7,835 nucleotides of DNA. Origin: Actinomycetota bacterium (lineage in GTDB: Bacteria; Actinomycetota; Acidimicrobiia; Spongiisociales; UBA11373). Shown in pieces: positions 1 to 4,761 of the stretch. Location: assembly GCA_030688105.1 (NCBI GenBank), contig JAUYIV010000361.1, positions 1-7,835 of the forward strand, given 5' to 3'. The stretch's first letter is position 1. Each line of letters starts with the position of its first letter. The notes beneath the pieces are model-generated. The model saw only the letters and a list, made by a program, of their open reading frames with translations. It ran no database searches and was not told where the DNA came from. Both the position numbers and the translations under genes were made by a program.

Positions 1-27
1 GTCGCCGCGCCAGGCGGGGTCGATGCT

Positions 28-900
28 CTAGCGGAGCCGGTGCTCCAGGTAGTCGACGATGCCGCCGGCGACGTCGACCCCGCTGGCCCGTTCGATCCCC
101 TCGAGGCCGGGCGATGCGTTGACCTCGATGACCAGTGGGCCCTCGTCGCTGCGCAGCATGTCCACGCCGGAGACGTCGAGGCCGAGGGTGGCTGCCGCGG
201 TGATCGCCGTCTCGGTCTCGTCCTCGGAGAGCTCGACGTGGCGGGCGGTACCGCCGCGGTGAAGGTTTGCCCGGAACTCACCCTCTGCCGCCACCCGCTC
301 CATGGCTGCCACCACCTTGCCGCCGACGACGAATGCCCGCAGGTCGGTGTTGTGCGCTTCGGAGACGAACCGCTGGACGAGGATGTTGGCGTCGAGCTGC
401 CGGAAGGCGGCGATCACCGACTCGGCTGCCTTGAGCGTCGGAGCCAGCACGACGCCGACGCCCTGGGTGCCCTCGAGCAGCTTGATCACGTAGGGGGGTT
501 TGCCCACCACCTCGAGGAGACCGGAGATGTCCTTGATCGAGTGGGCGAACGAGGTCACCGGCAGCCCGATCCCGGCTCGAGAGAGGAGCTGCAGCGACCG
601 GAGCTTGTCGCGAGCCCGGGAGATCGCCTGGGACTCGTTGGCGGTGAGGACGTGCATCATCTCGAATTGGCGGACGACGGCGGTCCCGTAGAAGGTGTAG
701 GTGGCACCGACCCTCGGGATCACCGCGTCGAACTCCAGCTCCCGGCCGGCGAACAGGACCCGCGGGCGCCGCGAGGTGATGTCCATGTAGCAGCGGAGAT
801 AGTCGACCACCGACACCTCATGGCCATGGGTTGCGGCCGCCTCGGCCAGGCGCCGAGTCGAATAGAGGCTGGGGCGTCGGCTGAGCACACCGACTCGCAT
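28..900 (-). CDS. rimK: RimK-like ATP-grasp glutamate ligase
   Basis: A 290-residue ATP-grasp enzyme of the RimK family; E. coli RimK is about 300 residues and adds glutamates to the C-terminus of ribosomal protein S6. Visible landmarks are the ARDKLRSLQLL helix near residues 97-106, the ATP-binding strand and glycine loop VIKLLEGTQGVGV (138-150), the DLRAFVVGGKVVAAMER segment (186-202), FRANLHRGG (209-217), and the metal-binding EVNASPGLEGIE (259-270). The ATG at 900-898 overlaps the TGA of the upstream protease gene (TGATG), so translation is probably coupled. The frame stays open upstream to 1404, but that extension lies antisense-in-frame across the protease gene and has no family similarity, so the ATG at 900 is chosen. 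The family assignment is secure. The substrate (S6 or another acceptor) is inferred from the family and cannot be read from the sequence. Confidence 0.94.
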   Translation of the reverse strand: MRVGVLSRRPSLYSTRRLAEAAATHGHEVSVVDYLRCYMDITSRRPRVLFAGRELEFDAVIPRVGATYTFYGTAVVRQFEMMHVLTANESQAISRARDKLRSLQLLSRAGIGLPVTSFAHSIKDISGLLEVVGKPPYVIKLLEGTQGVGVVLAPTLKAAESVIAAFRQLDANILVQRFVSEAHNTDLRAFVVGGKVVAAMERVAAEGEFRANLHRGGTARHVELSEDETETAITAAATLGLDVSGVDMLRSDEGPLVIEVNASPGLEGIERASGVDVAGGIVDYLEHRLR

Positions 901-1319
901 CAGGACCCCCCCAGGAGATAGGACGCCGAAGGATCGACGACGGCTCGGTGGCTGATCGCCTCCCGTCCGAGGAGCATCCGGTACTGCATGCGGGTGCGCC
1001 GGGCGAGGGTCACATCTATCGACCAGCGCTCGCCACCCAGCGCCAGATCGGTCCGGATGACATAGCGATCCTCCTCGCGGCCCCCACGTCCCGGGTTTCG
1101 AACCGTGCGGACGTCGGCGATGGGAGCCGAGGCCTCGATCGTCTCCGTACGCGATAGGTGTACCCGGAACCGCACCATCCGCTCGCCCCTCGATTGGTAC
1201 TCCTCGATCCGGCTCACGTCGATCGACGACGAACTCGCCCCCGTGTCGATCTTGGCTGCGATCGAGTCGATCCCGAGCCCGGGAAGCCCGACGACCTCGC
1301 GCCATCCGACGGTCAGCAT
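900..1319 (-). CDS. RimB-like retropepsin-type (putative ATP-dependent Zn) protease
   Basis: A 139-residue protein of the family often annotated 'ATP-dependent zinc protease' (PF05618), which has a retropepsin-like fold. The signature is seen directly: GWREVVGLPGLGIDSIAAKI, then the catalytic DTGASSSSID (Asp25 by this start), a conserved RYVIRTDLALG strand, the LARRTRMQYRMLLGREAI block (residues about 106-121) and a final VVDPSASYLL. In Pseudomonas a member of this family, RimB, is encoded with RimK and counteracts or modulates RimK glutamation of ribosomal protein S6. The gene order here (protease first, TGATG overlap into rimK) fits that pairing. The start at 1319 is preferred over an in-frame ATG at 1355: family homology begins at MLTVGWRE, a TACTCT box lies exactly 6 bases upstream, and the longer start lies inside a repeat. 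There is no good Shine-Dalgarno sequence. Confidence 0.9.
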   Translation of the reverse strand: MLTVGWREVVGLPGLGIDSIAAKIDTGASSSSIDVSRIEEYQSRGERMVRFRVHLSRTETIEASAPIADVRTVRNPGRGGREEDRYVIRTDLALGGERWSIDVTLARRTRMQYRMLLGREAISHRAVVDPSASYLLGGS

Positions 1320-1325
1320 CTGCGG

Positions 1326-1331
1326 AGAGTA
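1326..1331 (-). promoter_or_regulatory. Putative -10 box of a leaderless rimB-rimK promoter
   Basis: Read on the minus strand this is TACTCT, followed by six bases (CCGCAG) and then the ATG at 1319. TANNNT six or seven bases before a start codon is the usual arrangement of leaderless transcripts in actinobacteria. The same spacing is seen before 1394 and 7231. No convincing -35 hexamer is visible at the expected distance. Confidence 0.5.
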
Positions 1332-1350
1332 GGAGCAGAGGGCTGCTCCT
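1331..1350. repeat. Perfect 20-bp palindrome (8-bp arms) upstream of rimB -10 box
   Basis: The sequence AGGAGCAG-AGGG-CTGCTCCT is a perfect inverted repeat with 8-bp arms and a 4-base centre. It abuts and overlaps by one base the putative rimB -10 box, and so occupies the -10/-35 spacer. It would form a dyad suited to a dimeric repressor or activator. If the longer transcript exists it could instead form a leader hairpin. The inverted repeat is certain; its function as an operator is inferred. Confidence 0.5.
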
Positions 1351-1353
1351 GAC

Positions 1354-1397
1354 ATCTGATATCTGACATCCAGAAAAGGCGTAGCCTTCTGTCATGG
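1354..1397 (+). repeat. Divergent copy (copy a) of the heptad/tail interspersed repeat
   Basis: Two 7-bp units, ATCTGAT and ATCTGAC (1354-1367), are followed by a tail that aligns with the better-preserved copies at 1616-1644 and 4322-4350 through AGGCGT-AGCC and a terminal CATG. Within the tail, CAGAA-(AA)-GGC-GTA-GCC-TTCTG (1371-1391) forms an imperfect hairpin. The ATG at 1394 of the small downstream gene sits in the terminal CATG of the repeat. This copy is the most degenerate of the set. Confidence 0.55.
1382..1387 (+). promoter_or_regulatory. Putative -10 box for the small gene at 1394
   Basis: TAGCCT is followed by six bases (TCTGTC) and then the ATG at 1394. This is the same TANNNT-6-ATG spacing as at rimB and at the gene starting at 7231. 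The flanks GGCGTA and CTTC are also shared with the box before 7231. No clear -35 element is seen. Confidence 0.4.
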
Positions 1398-1513
1398 CAT
1401 CCATGAAGAAGTGGTTCGGGTTGGTTGCGCTTGCTGCGATCGTCGTCGCCTTCGTGAAGCGGAAGAAGGAGGACGAGCGCGGCGACTCTGTGGAAGGATC
1501 GATCGAGACCTGA
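1394..1513 (+). CDS. Small single-span membrane protein (39 aa)
   Basis: A 39-codon open frame, MASMKKWFGLVALAAIVVAF then VKRKKEDERGDSVEGSIET. It has a short N-terminus with two lysines, one hydrophobic segment (about residues 7-21), a strongly basic stop-transfer cluster VKRKK (21-25) and an acidic tail. The layout resembles the many tiny actinobacterial membrane proteins of unknown function. The ATG at 1394 is chosen because it lies six bases after a TAGCCT box; the ATG at 1403 is an alternative, and neither has a Shine-Dalgarno sequence. It lies divergent to rimB, from which it is separated by 74 bp of repeat. An inverted repeat overlaps its stop codon. I do not recognise a named family; coding status rests on the protein's sensible topology and the promoter-like box. 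Confidence 0.55.
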   Translation: MASMKKWFGLVALAAIVVAFVKRKKEDERGDSVEGSIET

Positions 1514-1538
1514 CCCGACGTCTTAGATCTCAGGTCTC
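1505..1538 (+). terminator. 9-bp inverted repeat spanning the stop codon of the small gene
   Basis: GAGACCTGA (1505-1513) is perfectly complementary to TCAGGTCTC (1530-1538) across a 16-base loop, and the left arm contains the TGA stop. It could act as a transcription-end hairpin for the 39-aa gene. However, no T-run follows, and the right arm overlaps inverted heptad repeats, so it may simply be a product of the repeat. Confidence 0.3.
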
Positions 1539-1542
1539 AGAT
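1522..1542 (-). repeat. Three heptad units in inverted orientation
   Basis: Read on the minus strand this is ATCTGAG-ACCTGAG-ATCTAAG, three degenerate units of the ATCTGAN heptad that occurs in direct orientation at 1354, 1581 and 4287. It has no tail module. It lies 38 bp before copy b and is inverted relative to it. Confidence 0.5.
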
Positions 1543-1580
1543 CCGGTCGCCCTTCTCCTCCGCGGCTGCTCACCACCGGC

Positions 1581-1644
1581 ATCTGACATCTGAAATCTGA
1601 CTTCTGACATCTGATCCGAGGAGGCGTCAGCCGAAGAGCCATGA
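1581..1644 (+). repeat. Copy b of the heptad/tail interspersed repeat
   Basis: Five 7-bp units (ATCTGAC, ATCTGAA, ATCTGAC, TTCTGAC, ATCTGAT; 1581-1615) are followed by a 29-bp tail at 1616-1644, CCGAGGAGGCGTCAGCC then GAAGAGCCATGA. The 64-bp core matches the copy at 4287-4350 at 60 positions. Similarity extends upstream through CTCACC-ACCGGC to about 1558, giving an element of nearly 90 bp. It lies between the 39-aa gene and the SnoaL-UBP gene, with no gene inside. Confidence 0.85.
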
Positions 1645-1719
1645 ACTCAGGAAACACGGGCGGACCCGCAGTGACAAAGCGCATCGCTTCGGTGCGGGGC
1701 CGATTGGGGGGATGGAAAC

Positions 1720-2502
1720 ATGCCGCAGTCAGTCGAAGATCGTCTTGAGGAGTTCATCTCGACATTGGAGCGCGACCCTCTCGGCGCCATCGATCGGTTC
1801 GTGGCACCCGATTTTTTCTCATACTCGCCGGGGCCGGAGGAGCCGACCGCGACCGAGCGGATCGGCGCCCTGGTCGCCGATCTGTTGGTGGCCCTTCCCG
1901 ACTTCGCGGCGTCGATCATCGACGTGGGTCGGGATGGCGACCGGTTCACCGGGTCCCTTCGGGTCACCGGAACCCACGCGAACGCTCTTTGGGGTGCCCC
2001 CGGAGGCGGACACCGCCTCGACTGGACGACCCGGATCTCGCTGAGGGCGATCGACGGTCGCTTCGCCGTTCGGTTCGACGACTTCTCAGCGCCCGAGATC
2101 GTGGGGGTCCTACGCGGCCTGGGCCTGGTGAACCCACCCGATGAGATGGATCAGCCACTTCACCACCCGGTTGCGATCCCCGAGTTCCTCCTCAAGCTCG
2201 TATTCACCGGCCAGGCTTCCGACCGGCCCTGCCGGCATCTCGCATCGATCCGGGTGACGGAGCCTTCGACCCGGGTGTGTGCCCAGTGCCTGGCCCGGGG
2301 CGACGGCTGGCCCGCGCTCCGTATGTGTCTGATGTGCGGGTTCGTCGGCTGCTGCGACACCTCCAAGAACAGGCACGCCCTGGCCCACTACGAGGAGACG
2401 GGCCATCCCCTCGTCCGATCGATTCGCATGGACGAGGGGTGGGGCTGGTGCTACGAGGACAACGCGTTCTTCGAGAGCGCCACGATCGTTCGGCGGGCGT
2501 AG
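1720..2502 (+). CDS. SnoaL/NTF2-like domain fused to UBP-type zinc finger
   Basis: A 260-residue, apparently cytoplasmic protein with two parts. Residues about 5-135 read as a SnoaL-like (NTF2-fold, 'ester cyclase'-type) domain: an N-terminal helix, DPLGAIDRFVAPDFFSY, then LLVALPDF, GDRFTGSLRVTGTH and a closing RFDDFSAPEIVGVLRGLGL. Residues about 165-260 are a UBP-type zinc finger with the full ligand pattern C171-x-H173, C187-xx-C190, C203-xx-C206, C211/C212, H219, H223, H229, and the aromatic WGWCYEDNAFF that lines the peptide pocket in this family. In eukaryotes this finger binds the free C-terminal Gly-Gly of ubiquitin; the bacterial ligand is unknown. The start follows a G-rich GGGGGGATGG stretch about 6 bases upstream. 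The 75-bp leader has a small hairpin (1677-1689, AAGCG-CAT-CGCTT). A 2-bp gap separates it from the next gene. Confidence 0.9.
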   Translation: MPQSVEDRLEEFISTLERDPLGAIDRFVAPDFFSYSPGPEEPTATERIGALVADLLVALPDFAASIIDVGRDGDRFTGSLRVTGTHANALWGAPGGGHRLDWTTRISLRAIDGRFAVRFDDFSAPEIVGVLRGLGLVNPPDEMDQPLHHPVAIPEFLLKLVFTGQASDRPCRHLASIRVTEPSTRVCAQCLARGDGWPALRMCLMCGFVGCCDTSKNRHALAHYEETGHPLVRSIRMDEGWGWCYEDNAFFESATIVRRA

Positions 2503-2504
2503 CA

Positions 2505-2729
2505 ATGGCGTACATGATCTACCAGAGATATAGGACTGCGGTGTTGGAGGCGTACGCCGACGACCCCGACGTCGGCCACCATCTCGAGGCGGCCCGCTCA
2601 TATCGCATTTGGCTGGCAACCCTGACCCTCGAGCCGGCCGTCAAGAGTGCCCTGGTCGAGCAGGCCTTGGTGATCGAGTCCGCGTTCGAGCGGCTCGCCG
2701 CGAACCGCCAGGCTCACCGGGTGGAGTAG
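2505..2729 (+). CDS. Hypothetical 74-residue protein
   Basis: The protein starts MAYMIYQRYRTAVLEAYADD and ends FERLAANRQAHRVE. I do not recognise a family. It has no signal peptide or membrane segment and reads as mostly helical, with several short amphipathic stretches (e.g. VKSALVEQALVIESAFERLA, about residues 46-65). It begins 2 bp after the stop of the SnoaL-UBP gene, so it is probably translated from the same mRNA, either by coupling or from the weak GGCGGG upstream. The ATG at 2514 is an alternative start. The same frame is open upstream to 2277, but that part overlaps the zinc-finger coding sequence and is not supported. Its last 16 bp overlap the 3' end of the convergent SDR gene. Confidence 0.7.
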   Translation: MAYMIYQRYRTAVLEAYADDPDVGHHLEAARSYRIWLATLTLEPAVKSALVEQALVIESAFERLAANRQAHRVE

Positions 2730-4156
2730 CCGCGCTCCTCGGCGGCGGCGGCGATGCGGCGGGCCATCCGCGGGAACACGAGGCGATGGGCCAGCAGCAT
2801 CCCGTACCAGTAGATCCGCCCCCGCCATCCCCTGGGACGGAACCACGCGGTCTGGATGAGATCTGCGCCGAATTCGGTGTCACGCGTCTCCCACTCGAGC
2901 CAGGCCTCGCCGGGGATTCTCAACTCGCCGCGAAGGCGGAGCCGGACTCCCGGGTCTACTTCCTCGACGCGCCAGCAATCGACGACCTCCCCGACGCGCA
3001 GCACGTTGGGATGGCGGCGTCCCCGTCGGAGGCCGACGCCCCCGACCATCTGGTCGAGCAGGCCGCGGATCCGCCATGCCCAGTCGAGCCCGTAGTACCC
3101 GACGCTTCCTCCGATGCGGCTGAACGCCCAGAACAGATGAGGCACATCGGTGTCCGTCGGGACCACCTGCCGGTCCATGTAGACGGTCTCGCCGCGCCAG
3201 GTTCGATCGGGGGTCGCCGGCGCCGGTGGGTGGGATTCGGCGTCGGACCAGCGCGTGATCACACCACCGGGAAGCCGTGACAGGGCGCGGCGCAGCGCCA
3301 CTCGGTACGGAGTCGGACCGGCGAGGAGGTTCTCGGTGGGCGTGGGAACCAGCCCGGAGCGCAGATCATCGATGAGGGGCCGGGCGACGCGCCGCGGAAT
3401 GGGCGTGACCAGTCCCACCCAGAGCGAGGAGAGGCGCGCCGCCATCATCGGAACCGGCACGGTTCGTCGCCTCCTGAGGCCGGCCTCTTCTGCGTAGATC
3501 CGCATCATGTCGACATGGGTGAGGGTCTCTGGCCCCCCCAGCTCGACGACACGGCGGTCTCCCGTCGTTTCGTCGAGGGTCGCCAAGAGCACGTCGATGA
3601 CGTCGCGAATGCCCACCGGCTGGCAACGGTTTCTCGCCCACCGGGGAGCCAGCACGAGGGGGCTGACTTCGGTGAGGGCGCGAACCATCTCGAACGAGAC
3701 CGACCCGGAGCCGATCACCGGGCCCACCCTGACCTCAGTTACCGGCACCATTCCGGTGGCGAGGATGCGACCGACCTCGTGTCGGCTGTGGGTGAATTCG
3801 GAGTGCTGGCCGTCCTCGGCGCCCAATGCCCCCAGATAGACGATTCGCCTCAGCCCGGAGTCCTCGGCGGCAAGGCGAAAATTGGCCGCTCCGACCCGGT
3901 CGAGGTTGGCGAAGTCCTTGCCCGACGCCGCCGAATGGACCAGGTAAAACGCCACGTCGCACCCAGAGGTCGCCTCCTTGAGCGAGGGGGCATCGAGTAC
4001 GTCCCCAGCCATGACGTCGACCTGGCGTCGCCAGGGATGAAGGGACAGCTTGTTGGGGCTCCGGGCGAGACAGCGCACCTGATGACCGGCGTCGAGGAGG
4101 TGGGGGACGAGCCTCCCTCCGATGTATCCGGTGGCGCCGGTGACCAGGATTCGCAT
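2714..4156 (-). CDS. SDR-family NAD(P)-binding oxidoreductase with C-terminal DUF2867 domain
   Basis: A 480-residue protein. The N-terminus is an atypical short-chain dehydrogenase/epimerase-like Rossmann domain: MRILVTGATGYIGGRLVPHL carries the GxTGxxG dinucleotide loop (residues 7-13), followed by an acidic GDVLD (51-55), FYLVHSA (70-76), RIVYLGALG (104-112) and EVRVGPVIGSG (141-151). The usual SDR YxxxK is not obvious; HSRHEVGRIL occupies the expected place. The C-terminal third (about 320-475) matches DUF2867: GYYGLDWAWRIRGLLDQMVGGVGLRRGRRHP, LRVGEVVDCWRVE, EAWLEWE, QTAWFRPRGWRGRIYWYGML. Length and architecture are normal for this actinobacterial family. Its substrate is unknown; NAD(P) binding is inferred from the motif. 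It is convergent with, and overlaps by 16 bp, the preceding small gene. The start lacks a clear Shine-Dalgarno sequence but has a TAGCCT box 9 bases upstream. Confidence 0.92.
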   Translation of the reverse strand: MRILVTGATGYIGGRLVPHLLDAGHQVRCLARSPNKLSLHPWRRQVDVMAGDVLDAPSLKEATSGCDVAFYLVHSAASGKDFANLDRVGAANFRLAAEDSGLRRIVYLGALGAEDGQHSEFTHSRHEVGRILATGMVPVTEVRVGPVIGSGSVSFEMVRALTEVSPLVLAPRWARNRCQPVGIRDVIDVLLATLDETTGDRRVVELGGPETLTHVDMMRIYAEEAGLRRRRTVPVPMMAARLSSLWVGLVTPIPRRVARPLIDDLRSGLVPTPTENLLAGPTPYRVALRRALSRLPGGVITRWSDAESHPPAPATPDRTWRGETVYMDRQVVPTDTDVPHLFWAFSRIGGSVGYYGLDWAWRIRGLLDQMVGGVGLRRGRRHPNVLRVGEVVDCWRVEEVDPGVRLRLRGELRIPGEAWLEWETRDTEFGADLIQTAWFRPRGWRGRIYWYGMLLAHRLVFPRMARRIAAAAEERGYSTR

Positions 4157-4165
4157 GGCCGCGCG

Positions 4166-4171
4166 AGGCTA
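4166..4171 (-). promoter_or_regulatory. Putative -10 box for the SDR/DUF2867 gene
   Basis: TAGCCT on the minus strand lies nine bases before the ATG at 4156, which would give a leader of only a few bases. The hexamer is identical to that before the 39-aa gene. No -35 element is apparent. Confidence 0.35.
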
Positions 4172-4203
4172 GAAGAAACCGGCGGCTACGGGCCCGGAAG
4201 CTT

Positions 4204-4232
4204 GCGATGAGGCGTCAGCCGAAGAGCCATGA
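4204..4232 (+). repeat. Isolated tail module (copy c) of the interspersed repeat
   Basis: GCGATGAGGCGTCAGCC followed by GAAGAGCCATGA matches the tail of copy b at 27 of 29 positions and of copy d at 26 of 29. No ATCTGAN heptads precede it, so this is a solo tail in the intergenic region upstream of the SDR gene. Confidence 0.8.
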
Positions 4233-4236
4233 CTTA

Positions 4237-4264
4237 CCGCCTCCCGCCTCCCGTCCCCCGCCTC
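4237..4264 (+). repeat. CCGCCTC heptad tandem array
   Basis: Four 7-bp units: CCGCCTC, CCGCCTC, CCGTCCC, CCGCCTC. This second array has the same 7-bp period but a different sequence from ATCTGAN. It starts 5 bp after the solo tail and runs into the GC-rich lead-in of copy d, so tail - CCGCCTC array - ATCTGAN array - tail forms one compound block. Confidence 0.7.
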
Positions 4265-4286
4265 CCGCGGGTCCTCACCGACCGGC

Positions 4287-4350
4287 ATCTGACATCTGAA
4301 ATCTGACATCTGACATCTGATCCGATGAGGCGCCAGCCGAGGAGCCATGA
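4287..4350 (+). repeat. Copy d of the heptad/tail interspersed repeat
   Basis: Five exact-register units (ATCTGAC, ATCTGAA, ATCTGAC, ATCTGAC, ATCTGAT; 4287-4321) are followed by the tail CCGATGAGGCGCCAGCC then GAGGAGCCATGA (4322-4350). It differs from copy b at 4 of 64 positions and shares its GC-rich lead-in, including CTCACC-ACCGGC just upstream. It lies upstream of the three-gene operon beginning at about 4408. Confidence 0.85.
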
Positions 4351-4373
4351 ACAGAGTGAAACCGGGGACTCGC

Positions 4374-4404
4374 TACTGTGCCGCGGGAAAGCCTTTCTGG
4401 AGGG
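4374..4404 (+). promoter_or_regulatory. Candidate -10 box (TACTGT) and ribosome binding site (GGAGGG)
   Basis: TACTGT (4374-4379) fits TANNNT and would start transcription near 4386. GGAGGG (4399-4404) then lies 3 bases before a TTG codon at 4408. Together they support translation from 4408 rather than from the in-frame GTG at 4378, which would overlap the promoter. The Shine-Dalgarno spacing is shorter than ideal, and no -35 is recognised. Confidence 0.35.
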
Positions 4405-4407
4405 TTC

Positions 4408-4761
4408 TTGGCCGCGACCATCACAATCCGGCCCGTCGCACCGGGGAAGCTCGACGAATGGCGGGCTTTCCACGCCGAGCTGATGGGTCCCCGTCGGATC
4501 GAGTGGGCACAGTCACAGCGCAGGCGCGGCATCACGCGTCAGGTCGTGTCACTGGCCCGCGACGGAGGGCACGCTTTCGCGGTCGTGTTCACTGAAGGCC
4601 GCGACCCGACGGCCTCCCTGAGGGCCCTCGAAGGCTCGAACGACCCCTTCGACATCTGGCTGATGGGACGGGTTCGTGATCTTCACGGCGATGCCCTCCC
4701 CTCGGAGGTCGCTCTGGACACCGCGCCCCGCCCCGGGCCGTGGAGAGGGTGGAGGAAATGA
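4408..4761 (+). CDS. Uncharacterised small protein, possibly ferredoxin-like (ABM-type) fold
   Basis: About 117 residues if started at the TTG at 4408 (127 from the GTG at 4378). It reads (L/M)AATITIRPVAPGKLDEWRA, then a helix FHAELMGPRRIEWAQSQRRR, RGITRQVVSLARDGGHAFAVVFTEG, and SNDPFDIWLMGRVRDLHG. The beta-helix-beta-beta-type order, with strands TITIRPV and QVVSLARDG-HAFAVVFTEG around the basic helix, suggests a dimeric alpha+beta barrel like antibiotic-biosynthesis-monooxygenase proteins. That is a guess from pattern; no catalytic motif is visible. There is no signal peptide or membrane segment. The C-terminus is proline/arginine-rich. Its TGA overlaps the ATG of the metallopeptidase gene (ATGA, 4758-4761), so it is the first gene of a coupled three-gene operon. 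The exact start is uncertain. Confidence 0.75.
   Translation: MAATITIRPVAPGKLDEWRAFHAELMGPRRIEWAQSQRRRGITRQVVSLARDGGHAFAVVFTEGRDPTASLRALEGSNDPFDIWLMGRVRDLHGDALPSEVALDTAPRPGPWRGWRK

Noticed and set aside
40..921. 293-residue plus-strand frame opposite rimK
   Set aside because: It is an antisense shadow of a clearly recognisable gene; composition rich in His, Asp, Gly and Val reflects high-GC codon use on the other strand.
901..1404. In-frame N-terminal extension of the rimK frame (458 residues in total)
   Set aside because: It covers the RimB-like protease gene in another frame, is Arg/Pro/Gly-rich without family similarity, and the RimK fold begins at the ATG at 900.
1354..1615. ATCTGAN heptads considered as a CRISPR array
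   Set aside because: The units are 7 bp, directly abutting, with no spacers, and no cas genes are present.
1671..1700. GTGACA (1671-1676) as a -35 element for the SnoaL-UBP gene
   Set aside because: It matches TTGACA at five of six bases, but no TANNNT box is found at the right distance downstream.
2609..4210. Plus-strand frames of 223 and 231 residues opposite the SDR/DUF2867 gene
   Set aside because: They are antisense to a 480-residue protein with recognisable domains, low complexity, and lack ribosome binding sites or family motifs.
4229..4303. Short frames starting at the terminal ATG of repeat tails (e.g. 25 codons from 4229, 35 codons from 1641)
   Set aside because: They run through repeat arrays or out of frame into real genes, have low-complexity composition and no ribosome binding site.
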